Assembly: GCA_037952775.1 (NCBI GenBank) | Contig: JBANAY010000004.1 | Coordinates: forward strand, 8,060,001 to 8,124,000 | Direction: 5' to 3' | Length of the DNA stretch: 64,000 nucleotides | Source: Clonostachys chloroleuca | Taxonomy: Eukaryota; Ascomycota; Sordariomycetes; Hypocreales; Bionectriaceae | In this document: positions 12,019 through 24,069 of the stretch, in pieces | How the letters are laid out: the number at the start of each line of letters is the position of its first letter | How positions within the stretch are numbered: the stretch's first letter is position 1 | Program-made: the position numbers and the translations under genes | Notes under the pieces: generated by a model | Database searches by the model: none | Seen by the model: the letters and a program-made list of their open reading frames with translations, nothing else | What the model was told of the DNA's origin: nothing

Positions 12019-13085
12019 ATGACCCTCAAGACGTATCGTGGCAACTGCCACTGTGCCGCCTTTGTCTTCGAGGTGACTATCCCCGAGATCATCAAGGCGG
12101 AGCTGTGCAACTGTAGCCACTGCTACAAGAAAGGCGGCGTATGGGCTATGATCCCTAACACGGACAATTTCACCATGGCCAAGGGCGATCTAGACAAGGC
12201 CAAAGACTACAGGTTTGCTAGTAAAAACTTTAGCCACAAGTTTTGCCCAACCTGCGGAACAGTCTTGCTCTTCACCGGACGCCTCCCAGGGAGTGAGAAG
12301 GAACAGATGGGTGTGAATGTAGGCACTCCCGCCAGGACATTGCTCTCGAACATGATTATTTATATTGGCGTAGATCCGATGTTTCCAGCACGGACTGGTT
12401 CCGGATATCTGGGACATGGACACGAGCACGTAAGATATAAATCACGGGGAGCTGTAGAGGTGAGCTTTTTGAAATCTGCTAACTGCGTTGGGGTAACCTA
12501 GCTTTGACGGGGCAAGCCTCGGTGACCCTTACGAGACTCCCGTATACACTGGCCCTCTCCCTACGAAAGAGGTTGAAGACGGCGAAGTTTACACGGGGAG
12601 TTGCCACTGCGGAAATGTCACGGTGTGCTTGAGGAGCAAGCCTCTTGACCACTCATTTGAAAGTCCTGCCTATGAATGCAACTGCAGCACCTGCATTAGG
12701 GTTTGTCGCCCCCTCTTCTGAACCATCTTGTCAGTGTATATTTGCTCAACGTTTCAACTAGCACGGCGGAACGATTATATGGCCGCACAAGGACCAAGTC
12801 GTCATCCAGGGCTCGGAGCACCTGAGCACGTACGCTTCTGGCATGCTCAAAGCATGGGAAAAAGCTTTTTGCAGCCAATGTGGTGTATTTGTTGTGAGGC
12901 GACCCCTTCCGATTCCTGATGAAGTCGCTGTCAATATCCCAGCTGCGGCGAGGGAATGGACTGTCGATGCGCAGCATTTATTGCCTTTGAACTTGAAGCT
13001 GTTGAACGGGGTCGATATCAGCCAACTGAAGATTACACACATCGACGGTTACGATGCCATCCCGCCTCCATATGTCAATCCTTGA
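12019..13085 (+). CDS. Double GFA-domain zinc protein
   Basis: Four exons (12019-12318, 12374-12429, 12502-12700, 12762-13085) encode 292 aa. Three GT-AG introns of 55, 72 and 61 bp each join phase correctly. Two tandem GFA/CENP-V domains (PF04828) are visible. The first has GNCHCAAFVFEV, CNCSHCYKKGG and FCPTCGTVL. The second has GSCHCGNVTV, CNCSTCIRHGG and FCSQCGVFV. These cysteine sets bind zinc in the family. Related single-domain proteins include glutathione-dependent formaldehyde-activating enzyme, but most fungal members have no proven reaction, so I do not assign a substrate. The tandem arrangement is common in ascomycetes. The start is the first ATG in frame with the first Cys motif. 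Confidence 0.85.
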
Positions 13086-13231
13086 GGTTCATCGTCAAAG
13101 TGGACTGCTGAAATTCTGCATAACATCGGAATTCATTTATTATCTAGGTATTCATTCAATGATGATTTTATGCAAGAGTTTACTTTCACGTAACATCGTG
13201 GGATTCGAATGAATTGGAAAACGACAACTTT

Positions 13232-14030
13232 TTATTCCCTCATCCATCTATCAGCCTCTGTGTCTGGGAAAGCTTCGGAGTAAGGATGTTCATCAAGCCA
13301 ACAGTCCGCCTTCTCTTTGATAGAATAATGAGCAAAGAACTCGTGGAGGCGGTCGTTGAGGTCTTGAAGTAAAGTTCAGACAAGAGTTTTGGTATTAAGT
13401 GGACATATATGGTGACTTTTCTTACCTTGGAGGGGCATGCCAAAAGATGGTTGCAGGGAGAAATGCGGAACTGAGATAAGGCTCAGGATGAGAGAAGACG
13501 GAATTGGCGTTCCTGCAAGATGTAAGGTTTGGTTTATTTACAACGTAATGATTATACGGGCGCTGGATTGTTACCCTTTGGTACGGTGAATATGTATGGG
13601 ACATCAACTTTCATGTCCTCATCCTTGCGATCAAGCATTTCATCATAGTATTGTCGCACCATCTCTTGAAAATTGAAAGAATTCGGGTACATTACTGCAC
13701 CATTGCAGCCTGAAGGTCATCATAATTAACCCATGACGATACGGGCAGAGACTAATGACTGATGACTTGAGTGGTGAACTCACCCGAAGCAGTAGCTTTC
13801 GGAGGCGACGGATAGACTAGCCCATCTTCATTCACGATCACGCTGTCTTCAAACGGATCATGAGGCCGTCGTCCTTGCTCTGCTCTGTCGTAAAGGATGG
13901 TTGGAGTTGGGCGATAATGGTGTAGTGTGGTAGGGAACGAGCTAGAATAAGCCGCTTTGATGGAAAGCTGGCGAGACGAGAATTTAGGCCGGCTACCCAC
14001 TAATAGCCCTCTGGCCTTATGGGCGAACAT
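13232..14030 (-). CDS. Tse2-like ADP-ribosyltransferase toxin-fold protein A
   Basis: Four exons (13784-14030, 13575-13709, 13426-13512, 13232-13362) encode 199 aa; introns are 74, 62 and 63 bp. Visible motifs are NEDGLVYPSPP, a short VPYIFTVPKGTPIP block and FSLQPSFGMPL followed by a short C-terminal helix. This order matches Tse2, the type VI secretion effector of Pseudomonas with an ADP-ribosyltransferase-like fold, which has (V/I)P.GT.IP..L and H(Y/F)..(M/Q)PA.PM at the same places. The first 30 residues are Arg/Ser-rich without acids and resemble a mitochondrial presequence. A related gene lies divergently 209 bp away. The fold assignment is by motif memory only. Catalytic activity and target are unknown, and a role in allorecognition or defence is speculation. 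Confidence 0.65.
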
Positions 14031-14239
14031 GGCGACGCGAATGCCAACGGATGATAAGTCGGCCTCTGACTGATTCTAAAGATGATGTTATCTTGAGAAG
14101 ATCTGGTCAGATGATGAGCTATTCCGAATTAGTAATGGGCGGTTTAGTGGATCCTGTCCCCTGAATACTTTTGGAACACACTCTGACAACGAATTCCGGA
14201 GATAGCTGGTGAAATCTCATTTCCAACATTGTCCTCAAA

Positions 14240-14883
14240 ATGGGGCCTCCCAAATTGATCCAGACCTTCAACAAGTTTCCCAAAGAAATTTTCCGTGTAA
14301 ATAATGGTATCGCCGTGAAAGCACGTTCCTGGTCACCCCAGCGTCGCGTGTATGACATTGTTGCGGATGGCGGCATGGTCATACCGAAAGCGCTTGATCC
14401 CACCACCTACACTGGTTTGTAAAAACTCTAGATTCACTGTTTAGTTTTATTCGCTCATTGTACTAAATGCATTCAATAGCCCCTAATGGAGTATCACTGC
14501 GCCCCAACTCACCGTATCAGCAGTCACTAGTGTCTTGGAGATTTCGAGGCCAAGATATTCGTATATATGCCGTCCCTCAAGGTTTGTTTGACGCGTAGCC
14601 TGCGCGTACCATGAGCCTGCTAACACCTTTGTGAGGAACTGAAATTCCAAATGATCTTATCTTGGTCCACGAACGTTCTGACCATTACTCTCTTCAGCCA
14701 GCCTCTACAATGACCCTTGAGCGTAAGCCGCCTGCTTCCAACGGAATGTCAAAAAAAAAAAAAAAACTTAACATAGCTCTAGATTTCAATAAGAGAATAA
14801 CTCAGTTTCTGGCGAGTAATTCAACTGTATTCACAAAGGAAGAATGGCTTCAAATGTACCCCGACGCAACGGACAACTCCTGA
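14240..14883 (+). CDS. Tse2-like ADP-ribosyltransferase toxin-fold protein B
   Basis: Four exons (14240-14414, 14480-14581, 14636-14722, 14777-14883) encode 156 aa. Introns are 65, 54 and 54 bp, and the last contains a run of about 16 A before its branch site. Motifs run in the order VYDIVADGGMVIP, NGVSLRPNSPYQQ, IYAVPQGTEIPNDL and HYSLQPASTMTL. These align well with bacterial Tse2 and with protein A encoded on the other strand. The third exon is 87 nt in both genes and carries the same motif pair, which supports both models and common descent. There is no targeting-like extension, unlike protein A. No immunity-like gene (Tsi2 type) was recognised nearby. Function in a fungus is unknown. Confidence 0.65.
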
Positions 14884-15129
14884 GACGGAGGTGAAAATTC
14901 CTACCGGAGTGGTTTCTAGTTGAGATAGCAAAGGGGGAAAAGAACATTGACTTTATTGCATCATGCTATTGGTGACAAAAATTTCACAATCTCTTCTCTT
15001 AGAAAATGGAAAGAACTGTATAACATCAAAGGAACGCAATTGTCATTGCTTTGTTACTGGGTTAGTGCAATGCTTACATATAGCTTAGCCATCCATAGCC
15101 TAGGAAGTTGACGAGGGCCGTATAAATGC

Positions 15130-17749
15130 TTAGACCATACTATTGTTGCTGCGACCCCTCCTTTCCCACGGCCATTTCATTGGCCATTGCAGAATCCCCT
15201 GAACGCTATGCACTTTAAACGCAACAGTAATAAAAACAGCGGAGATAGCGAAGGAAACCGGGACTAAAAAGTGTTTGGTCATCTTCTGCCTCCAACACTC
15301 AAGGATCTTGGAGAACTCACACATCATTTTTGAGACGTAGCTCAACCCAAGAGTACCACCCGCGTCGCGCTGGAACTCGGTGATATTTATCGCAAAGAAT
15401 GCAGCCATGAAGGACAACGGTAGCTATCATAAAGGAGTAAATTAGCATCAGTCTACATCGCCAGGTTAGCGAACAACAGCGCGATACTTACAAAAACAAT
15501 AGTGGCAACCGTAAATAGCATCAAAGTTTTGCCTTGTTTCTCATCAGACTCTACTGTCATTTTGAAAGAGGCTTGGGCTTGAATGCGAGTTTCTCGGGCG
15601 TCCATCACATTACTCTGCTTCTGCTTTAAGTCAACAAGGAAATTTAGCTGCAAAGCAATGGAAGTTAGCAGATAACACACTAAAATGGGACGCGAAGTCC
15701 TCTTAAACAGTGTAAGGAGACTCGGGGTTCCACACAGCTTTGTACGTCCTCTCCGTGCGTTGAATCATCATTTCTACATCTTCAGCGCATTGCAGGACCA
15801 CGCGCAACGGAAAGCTGGAATTTGATGGACTGTGCCTGCCCCCCAGATGTCACCATTGTAGATGTCCCTATCGACTGATTGGGTGGCAGACATATCGTTG
15901 ATGTTGTTGTTGACGATATTAATCATCCCACGGTCGCTATGAATGTTTATATTGCTCTGTGCACTGGGTCTTTGAACGTGGCCTTTGTGCGTTCCGTCCT
16001 CTGCCTTCTTCATATTGGGATTTAATCGAGCTTCTGTGTGCTCCGGTGCATCATAGAGATCTGAATCCGAATCCTTTCTGAGCCTTTTAGTCTCATGAAT
16101 TTGTTCATTCGGGTCGGTCGATGCCAAGTCGTTGGAAACTTCGAACACCTGAGAAGCTGACTCCAAAGTCGGTGGTTGCATTGAGCGACTTATTCTCTCC
16201 ATTTTCTCTAGAACGACTCGTTGATTCTCGAACACCATGGATATAATGTTGAGTTCATCCTGGATGTCTTTGATTTGGCGTAAAAGCCCTATTTCTCGAG
16301 TAATATCAAGAGCGTTGGATGAAATGAGGTTCAGTATGAGCCTTCTGGCTTTCTCGGCGAATTCTGGCCTTGGATAATTAATCATGTTATTTATATCCTT
16401 GTCCATGTCCATGGCAGTGTGCTGAGCTTCTGTGAAATCGTAGTACTTTCTCAGCGTCTCTATGACATTCCGAGTATGATACTTGTCAAGCGGAGCCTCG
16501 GACAACAGCTCACTCAGTCTTTCTAACATTTCTCGGGTCGTAGTCGTAACCGTCGAGCGCCACCCTGAAGTCGCGTTGAAGTCATCAAAGAGCTCAGCCT
16601 CTTCATTCATCTGAGCATAAGTTAGATAAATATCCTTAAGTGCCGTCGACCCGCAGATCCAATCACGCATTGAGGAAAGGACGAATCACTTACAATGTTA
16701 CTAATAGAGCTCTCATATACCTCCGCAAACTGCAAGCCTCTAGGGGGATTGGAGGAGTCTAAAAATGCTCCAGAGCACTTGCTGACAATCACTCCAACCA
16801 GGTCATAAGGAGGATTCTTCACAGCTTGAGGCTCTTGCAGAAGATAGAGTTTGATTTTATGCAAGATGTCAGTCTTCCCATTTGGATCCAGAGATATGTC
16901 GGTACGAAGCTCCGAAGTCTGCCTGCTCGGGAAGCATGAAATGACCGCCTGTGCCCTCTTTGAAGGACCTACAAGGACCCAGAGCCATAGTTGGTCTGCT
17001 ACAGCCATAATTTTCGGATCGTTTGGAAAATTGGCGGCTTGATACCGGGAGACGGCTTGGTCTCCGTCTCTTTTCTCTGTGCTTTTTAACGAGTGGTAGT
17101 AGAATTGATCCAAGGTTCTCCTGGTGTGCATTAAGTGAAGAGGATGATTCCTTCCATCGTAGACGTATTGATGTAGTAATTTTTGTTCTTTGGTCCACTT
17201 ATCATTCATGTTTTTACCGCGGGTTTTCGATGACAGTATTCCTTTCGATATACGCCTTTTTTTCGTCCCAATGTAAGTACTGCATCTGCCTTCATTTAGT
17301 AGAGTTCTTTGATATCTCCCTCGTCAAACGACTCACAAATAAGACGACATCTTTGTCTGCATTGATTTGTCCTTGGACTGGCGCTAGATTCGCTGTGGTA
17401 TATAATGTCAAACTCTTGTATCTTATATGGATAAATTATGCTATGCGTATTACTCACTATCGACTTCCTTTGGAACTAGATCGCATAGGGGTTGCATGAA
17501 TCTAGCATGCGGAGATCCAGTTGGTCCGTGATGCTGTCGCTTGGCCCATCGGTCCGGTTTCAAAATTCTGTAACTCGATGGCAAACTATTCTTGTAGAGT
17601 TTATGAATCAGGACCTATTATTATGGTTAAACGTGAACAACATGAGCGGCCGAATGCATTTGTCGCTCTCCTTACCTCTACCCATCGCATCTGATGAAAA
17701 TTAGCGAAGCCCCTCAGACGTCAAGAAGAGGATTGTGATACAAACTTAC
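15130..17749 (-). CDS. CorA-like membrane part of an ankyrin/CorA-like locus
   Basis: Downstream portion of a locus beginning at 19550. Pieces in order: a 15-nt microexon at 17676-17690 (MRWVE), an exon from about 17614 with LKPDRWAKRQHHG, an exon holding MQYLHWDEKKAY, a large exon up to 17209 with RTLDQFYYHSLK and DQLWLWVLVG, then helical exons. The end has LNFLVDLKQKQSN, a membrane segment TLMLFTVATIVFLPLSFMAA and FFAIN where CorA channels have GMN, then a second membrane segment. This order is typical of fungal ankyrin proteins with a CorA-like (Mg transporter-like) tail. The usual GMN ion-selectivity motif is altered, so transport is doubtful. The frames before and after about 17236 do not join (one extra C, or a 67-bp intron with a GTAAAA donor). 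The exact model is uncertain. Confidence 0.5.
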
Positions 17750-19550
17750 ATAATTCGCGGGTAAATGATACCACTGGAAAGAGGTGTCACGGCTATCTTC
17801 AAGCAGCGTAGTATATCTCTCTTCGCTGAGAAGTTTATAGATAGATATTTCTGAAGGTTGTGTCGAGAATTTGTGCCCTGAGTTGAATTCTACAACAGTG
17901 GCGTTGAAAAGCTGATCTGTTTCGCTGTATAAATCTTGAGTGGATGTTGCTAGCTTCCCATTATCGCTCTTCTCTAGAAGCATACTGAGAATAAGAGGAT
18001 GCCGTCCGGCAAGGTGTAACGGCGTTTCGCCCGCCGCGTTGGATCTTTCAGTATCCGCGCCTGCATCGAGCAGGATCTTCACAACTTCACCACGGCCTTT
18101 CCTTATAGCAAGAAATATGGCTGTATCTCCCCCAGTAGCCACGCCTGCGGCTGTTTCCTGCCTATCCGTTGCGTATTCAAGATTTGCTCCTTTGGAGGGA
18201 GAGCAAGTACTGAACCACGTCTGTGTGACCCTCTTCGGCTGTGATCCCAAGAGGGGTTTTACCAGCTGAAGAATGATCAATATCTGCCCCGTTTTCGATT
18301 AGACACTCAGTTAGTTTGAGCCAACCTTTGGTCGCGGCTTCAAAGAGTGCTTCGTTCAGCCACTGTTGTTCATCATCAAACTCGAATATCCATGCCCCAA
18401 CTAGGATCTCTATTGCTTCTTGATGTTCGTGTTGTGCAGCAAGGTCCAGTGATTTTTTTATATCACTATGCAGAAGCCCTCTATTTTCCTTTCTATTCGG
18501 AGATAAGAATTCGCTGATCACTTCAGAATGGCCCCCCGCAGCGGCCCGATCCAAAGGCGTGAGCCCATCCTTACCCTCTGCTCTGAGGTCTAGCATTTGA
18601 TCGCTCTTCAGTGAAAGAAGAAGAGCCACTGAGCCGACTTGGCCATTCTTTGCAGCCCAAGCAAGTGCTGTAAGCCCATCTTTATCTGCAAGATTAGAAT
18701 TGGCCCTTTTCCTTAAAAGTCGCTGGGCTGTTGAAATATGCCCATTGCCGATTGCCCAAGATAAAGCGGTTCTTTCGTTCTTGTCATTTCGATTCCATTC
18801 CAATTCTGGTCGGCCCTCTAGAAATTCAATAACTTCATCCCTGCCCATCAAAGACGCGCATAGCAAGACCGACCGGCCGGCCTCGTCAGTGATATCCTCA
18901 ACGCTGCGCTTGGTTAGGCGGAGAAGTGTATCCAAAAGCTTGGTATCTCCGACGGCTGCAGCCTATAGCAGTATATTATTTTCGTTATCTGGAGGAAAAT
19001 TTTGCGAAACCGGGATAGACAGTTTCACGCCATTCTTCATGTATTTATTGTTGGACACCTCAAATTCGACCTCATTGGGCCACTTGCTCATAGTCACCGT
19101 AACACGGAGGACGCAGCGAGGGCAGAGAGAGGGCGGAAAACGTGACCTTGCCTCGGGGTCTTCGATAGTCAATACTAATTCTGACTGGCCGTCTTGGAGA
19201 CCTTGAACACTGATAAGCGGCTGGGGTAGTCGAGCATCACCGCCTAGCGAGCCCTCATCAAAGGGGTTGGCGGCTGGTAGAGATAGCGAGCCATGCGATC
19301 TGTGATCCGAAAAGCCAATGATTGTCCGTGAAACTGGCACTTTGGTTTCGCCTGACTTGAAGGATAACTTCAACTGAGCTCCTTCGTGAATGACGAGATT
19401 TCCAGTGATATCAAATGTAAGTATGACCCCCTGCTCTTCCTCTCCGTGCTCGAGTGCTTCTTTTCCATTAATCGCGTATATAAGTTTAATAAGACGCCTT
19501 TCAAAAGAACTTCGGAAATGCTTGAACCCTAATGCTTCAGATGGTGGCAT
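17750..19550 (-). pseudogene. Ankyrin-repeat N-terminal part of the locus, frame-broken
   Basis: From ATG 19550 a beta-rich N-terminal region of about 195 residues leads to the ankyrin repeats. A TAG at 18963-18965 lies in frame at the junction; either a nonsense change or a 66-bp in-frame intron (donor GTGAAA, acceptor CTATAG) accounts for it. At least seven ankyrin units follow (e.g. TALSWAIGNGHISTAQRLL, TALAWAAKNGQVGSVALLL, TPLHLAGRHPL). Between YLLS and GANLEYA a four-base tandem duplication (GGAGGGAG on the plus strand, 18194-18201) shifts the frame and causes a stop. Removing one copy would restore a standard ankyrin spacing. The last exon ends WYHLPANY at 17750, a motif that leads into the CorA-like part in this family. 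Damaged allele or assembly error. Confidence 0.6.
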
Positions 19551-20624
19551 CGTAAATCTGTATCACGACAAGATGTTGCTGCGAATAGAAATAATATTTT
19601 GTAGGTAGAAAGTTGCGATTTAACTGCAAGAATACCTAGCTTGGGATATTGCATTCAGCCCCCTCGGAAAATATTGGATCGGTACCGTATCGTTGAAAAA
19701 GGAATAGAGGAAAGAATATTATGCAAGTATTATCTCAGCTTTTGCTTGGCAAACTGAGATATATTGGCCGACTGGCCAATAGAAAATAACACCAGATGCA
19801 AGTAAGATTTGTGGCGTTTGTGAGATGGCGAAGTATTCTATCTGTCAATATAGGTAGAAAGATACTTACTACCTTTCCTGAGAAGGAAATGATTGGCTAG
19901 TGCTGTGCATAAGTATGTGATATTTGGGAGTCTAGAGGGCTGTATACATATATAGTGAATTCATGACGTGGCAACGGATTATTGGGTGGTTGCTTCTTGA
20001 ATTTGTTGCAGGCGGCTTGGTGTGGCTGCTACCTTTCCGGATCGAATTTCTCATCAAGAGCCGGGGTTCTTTGGCAAGAGGGAAGGTCCTTGACATATCC
20101 AAGAGAATACTATGTATGAGCCTCTGTGACACTATACTTCCGAGAGGTGCGAGGTAGGAGTGAATATTTTGGGTGTTCGTGCCTTTTTATTTTCATATTG
20201 ATATGCGCGTGAGGGTGGCTTGGTTGGCTTGAACAGACAAGCCGTTATCCAACGGGATAGATATCATGGCTCAGCCGTTGGTGAGGAGAGTTCCACCTTG
20301 CGCGTTGATCATAGTATAGGATGATTGTGACGCTTCCACCCTCTTGAGAGTAAGCTTATAAAGTTATGCTGGCTGGCAGGGTAGCGAATGAATGGCCTTG
20401 GAGTCAAGGGGAATTATATATGCTGGAATCAATGATGGTGAGATTGTTTATGTTGGACTTGAGATTAGCAGTGGAGGAAGATTCGTTGGAAAATTGAAGC
20501 ATTGGTAATGGCCTGACAACAATGTCCGATTGACATGTAATATGTCAGTCACCGTAAGTACAACTTGGATTCGAGTACTCCTCCCAAGAGAGATGGTACC
20601 ACTAGCTTTTCCATCGCTCCTACG
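19551..20624. other. Intergenic region
   Basis: About 1.07 kb upstream of the ankyrin locus and downstream of the DUF6604-like gene. AT-rich, with only short frames (e.g. 19963-20157) lacking domain features. Nothing else recognised. Confidence 0.4.
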
Positions 20625-23149
20625 CTACTCTTTCTCAGCGTCGGGCTCTTCAGCCTCAAAACCGATGTCAAAGCCCAGCTTCTTCATTACGACTATAGAA
20701 ACCATGCCAGCTTCCGTTTCCGTCATGACGTTAAACACATCAGCAGCTGCCTTCAAGAGTCTCCCGTCCTGAACACCACCGTCGATCCCACTCGCCGCCA
20801 TCAGGATATACCCGATGATCCAAGGCAGCTGATTCTCCCGCTCCATGTACGCGGGTGTATACAGCTCGCGGAGCAGCGGATCGCATTCTTTCTTGACCTG
20901 CCGGAGGAGGTTCCAGCACAAGCGATGCATCAGCGTGTAGGGGAAGGCCATCTCCAGAGACTCAAAGTGAAGAGCAAGAATGAGAGCTTTGACCAACTCC
21001 TCTGCCGTCGGCATATCGGTCTTGTCCTTTTGCTGGCCATTACCCTTGCCCTTCACGGGTGTGTCAAGCTGGGACATGATTAATCGATTGTCGCCGGGCT
21101 CCTCCACGAGGGATCTGCTTCGCGCGAGAATGCCTTGGACCATTTCTGGGGTCCAGTTCAGTTCGGACTCATGACTGGAGATGAATTCGGCCGTGAACTT
21201 TGAAGACACGGGGCAGCCGTCCTTGATACCTCGCGGTCCTGCCCGGGAATGGAGAGTGCTGATATTCTTGCGGCGGTTGGTTGTAAAGGCAGAGGCCGTG
21301 ACGCCCATCTGCAGACAAAACTTCTTGAAGCAGTCGCCGATCCCAATCGGTCTCTCACCAACCCAGACGCTGGACTCTCCAAATAGAGATAAGGTGAGGT
21401 CCATGTCGGGCCACAAGCCCTGCACGAGGTTCTGATGTCGAAGAGCGTTGTAAAGGTGGGCTGTATAGGTGATTGATCCCCAGGCATTGGCAATTGCGAT
21501 TCCTGCATCCCACATATCGTACCGGGTGCGGTAGAGGTACAAGCCAGCAAGGACGGGTGAGTAGATCAGGATACGGTGGAGTTCCATCTGTGGCGAGACT
21601 GGCACACCCATACTTCTCATGACCTTGGACTTGACCTTGTAAATGGGGTCGGAGCCCATCCATTGGATCCTCTGGATAAGCTGCTTTAGCGCCATGTCGT
21701 TGGAAGCAGGCCAATTGTCGATGCGGAGGTTTTTGTGATGCTCGAGGTACGACTTGAGGTGTGTCTCCACGGCCGATGTTTGCTGAACCATGACATTGAA
21801 ACTACTCCGGGTGGCGTCTCTCATTATGTGGTTGATGTCCAGCAGGATCTGAACTGCGAAGACTAGAGAGAACGGAACCGTCTTGGTCTTTTCCAGGACC
21901 CGCATCCCACGGAGTACCTCGTCTTCGACTGGGTAGCCAGGCACGCAACGGATAACCGTGATGAACTCGGTGAACAGCTCCATGATGATAATTTGGTCCT
22001 CGAGAAATTTTTCGCGACCCGACTTTTTGGTGCGGTCGCTTTTGGCGTCGTAGCGACCAAAAAGGCCCTCCTTGATCAGGGGCAGTTGGCTAGGCTGGAG
22101 CACATCCGCGCAGCTAAGGAGGAGTCGATATGCGACTAGGTACGCCTCGTTAGTTAGCTCATATAAGTCGTAGGGGAAATTGTCGTCGCCGTCGAGAACC
22201 AGTTCATCGAGGGTGTATCCTTTCCTGAAGCCAAGGACGAGAAAGAATTTATTGAGGAGACCATAGGCTCCCCCTCGTAACGGTTGAGCATTGGTTCAAC
22301 CTCACCAATCATGCCACGGGCCAGAGCAACGGCGACATTGGTCGCGACAGCGGCAGCACCCAGGTCAAAGAAGCCGTCTCGGTGGTTGCTCCAAATCCAC
22401 TCAATGCGTGAGCGGATCTTCATGAGGTCATTCATCAACAAAGTCAAGGAGAAGAGCATCTCCTCGAGAGAGACTTGCTCTTCAGCAGCGTAGGCAATCG
22501 GGTCTTGTTCTTGCGCCTTGGGTCGCTCGACCGGCGCGTTGACAAAATCGTCGATGAAGGCTTGGGAAGGATCGTCCACATTCAGAGCTGCGAACTTGTT
22601 ACCGAGATCTTCGGCAGTCGTGTGGAAGGGTGAGGCGCTGGACGAAGGCGAAGGCTTGTCGGCCGATGCGGCTGCCTCTTCTGGGATCATACGTGGTCGT
22701 AGACTGTCTCGAACAGCCTGGAGGACGCCGACAAAATAGCCGTGCTTTTCGTCCCCCTTGGAGTCTGGCTCTGCGCCTGATTCAGTTCGCATCTGGCCAT
22801 ATCCAGCTCTGAGCGTGATGACTCGATCAAGGGTCTGGGAAAAGACGGCGGGCACCGCCACGGAGGGGTTGGTTCGGCCGGCAATGAAGTTTGCTAGGGG
22901 GAGGAAGTCTTTGATGGCTACAATGTACTTGTTGGTTTTCGGGGTTGCTTTGGCCTTTCCTGATGCCTTGGCCTGCTTCCTCTGCTTTCCCTTGAGCCTG
23001 TTGCTCTTGGCTTGCGGCGCGTCCCACGGCGAAGTAAGGAGATCAGCGGGATAGCCGCATGACTTGGCTGTGGAGGCGAGCCATGCAGCAACAGAATCGG
23101 TGTCTTCCTTGTACTGACGATAGACGCCCGAGAGCTGGCTCGGAAGCAT
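20625..23149 (-). pseudogene. DUF6604-like protein with a homopolymer frameshift
   Basis: About 840 codons. The start is ATG 23149 (MLPSQLSGVYRQYKEDTD), which gives the characteristic DUF6604 opening, with SVAAWLASTAKSCGYPADLL right after it. A basic linker rich in Lys/Ala follows. The frame opened at 23149 fails at a run of five C at 22270-22274 (plus strand). One extra base there would continue smoothly into the frame ending at 20625, with GAYGLLNKFF, DLYELTNEAYL and the rest of a helical protein. No intron of usable length fits. So this is a one-base deletion in a homopolymer: a real null allele or a sequencing error. DUF6604 is fungal-specific and its function is not known. It is often N-terminal in large fungal proteins, some with repeat domains. 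Confidence 0.7.
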
Positions 23150-24069
23150 CTTGGCGATGCGACGCGAGGTGGTGGGGATCGGGTAATGGACGCTTTCTTT
23201 GCGGAGAAGAACCTTGGGAGGAGTCAATGCAGGCTGGGGTAGAGTGGAGAGAGGAAGAATGGTCTAAAGACGAGCGAGCGGGGAGGGATAGACTTTTTGT
23301 TGGTGTTGGTTGGTTTTGCTTTTTCTGTTCTGCCGACCTCGCCCAACTCCAAAGTGCAGGGCGGTGAGTTGGGCACAACCACGTCCAGTAACGGGCGGTA
23401 GTTGCATTAAGTTACACAGACGCGACACGCCGTAAGATTTAGCCTATAGGATGAATGCAATGTTTTTTTTAGTCGTAGCGAGGTACTCTTCACCAGCTCC
23501 TGAGCTCGTTGAGAAAGGTTGAAATCTCGCTCTTGAATACACATACGATTCGCTCGCAAACGCAGCCACGGCGCGGCGAGCTATGAAAAGATAGCTGCAG
23601 GCACTAACTATGCTGCCGATGGTTAAGGTAATTTCCAGAAGGGGGAGTCTGGATGAAAAGAGGGGTCAAGTGGCTAGGCTTGAGAGTCGCTGGGCTGGTC
23701 ACCGGTCTGATGGTCAAGAACCTCACTTATCATGCAGTCTTGGGCTAGCGAAGCTTTTTTTTCCCTTTCGTATTTATTGTGTTCTGTTGTCGGGTTCTGG
23801 AATCTTCCGTTGCTGTTTAATCTTGTACTCAAACTCTCTCCTGTCTATAGCCTTATGCACATATGAGACAGGTTGCATTTCCCCCTAATGCAATTTGCAT
23901 CCATGAGAGTGACTGAGACTGACTACAGAAGCCTTGCTGATCGATCTCATCCGCAAACAAAGATAGCCGCATATTTGGCTATTCAGATTCCGTTCATTCT
24001 GCCGAAGAAAATCAGTAAATTCATCAGAATTTGTATGGGTTCTCTGCCTAAAGTACAAACCTCAGGTAT
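23150..24069. other. Intergenic region
   Basis: 0.9 kb upstream of the DUF6604-like gene. A plus-strand frame beginning at 23873 shows no domain character and overlaps a better minus-strand candidate. A T-rich tract lies around 23462-23470. Nothing else recognised. Confidence 0.35.

Noticed and set aside
15130..15417. Functional CorA magnesium channel
   Set aside because: The GMN selectivity motif is replaced by AIN, and the locus has frame breaks, so transport is not claimed.
20565..21083. Plus-strand frames inside the DUF6604-like gene
   Set aside because: Shadow frames of a clearly better minus-strand coding sequence.
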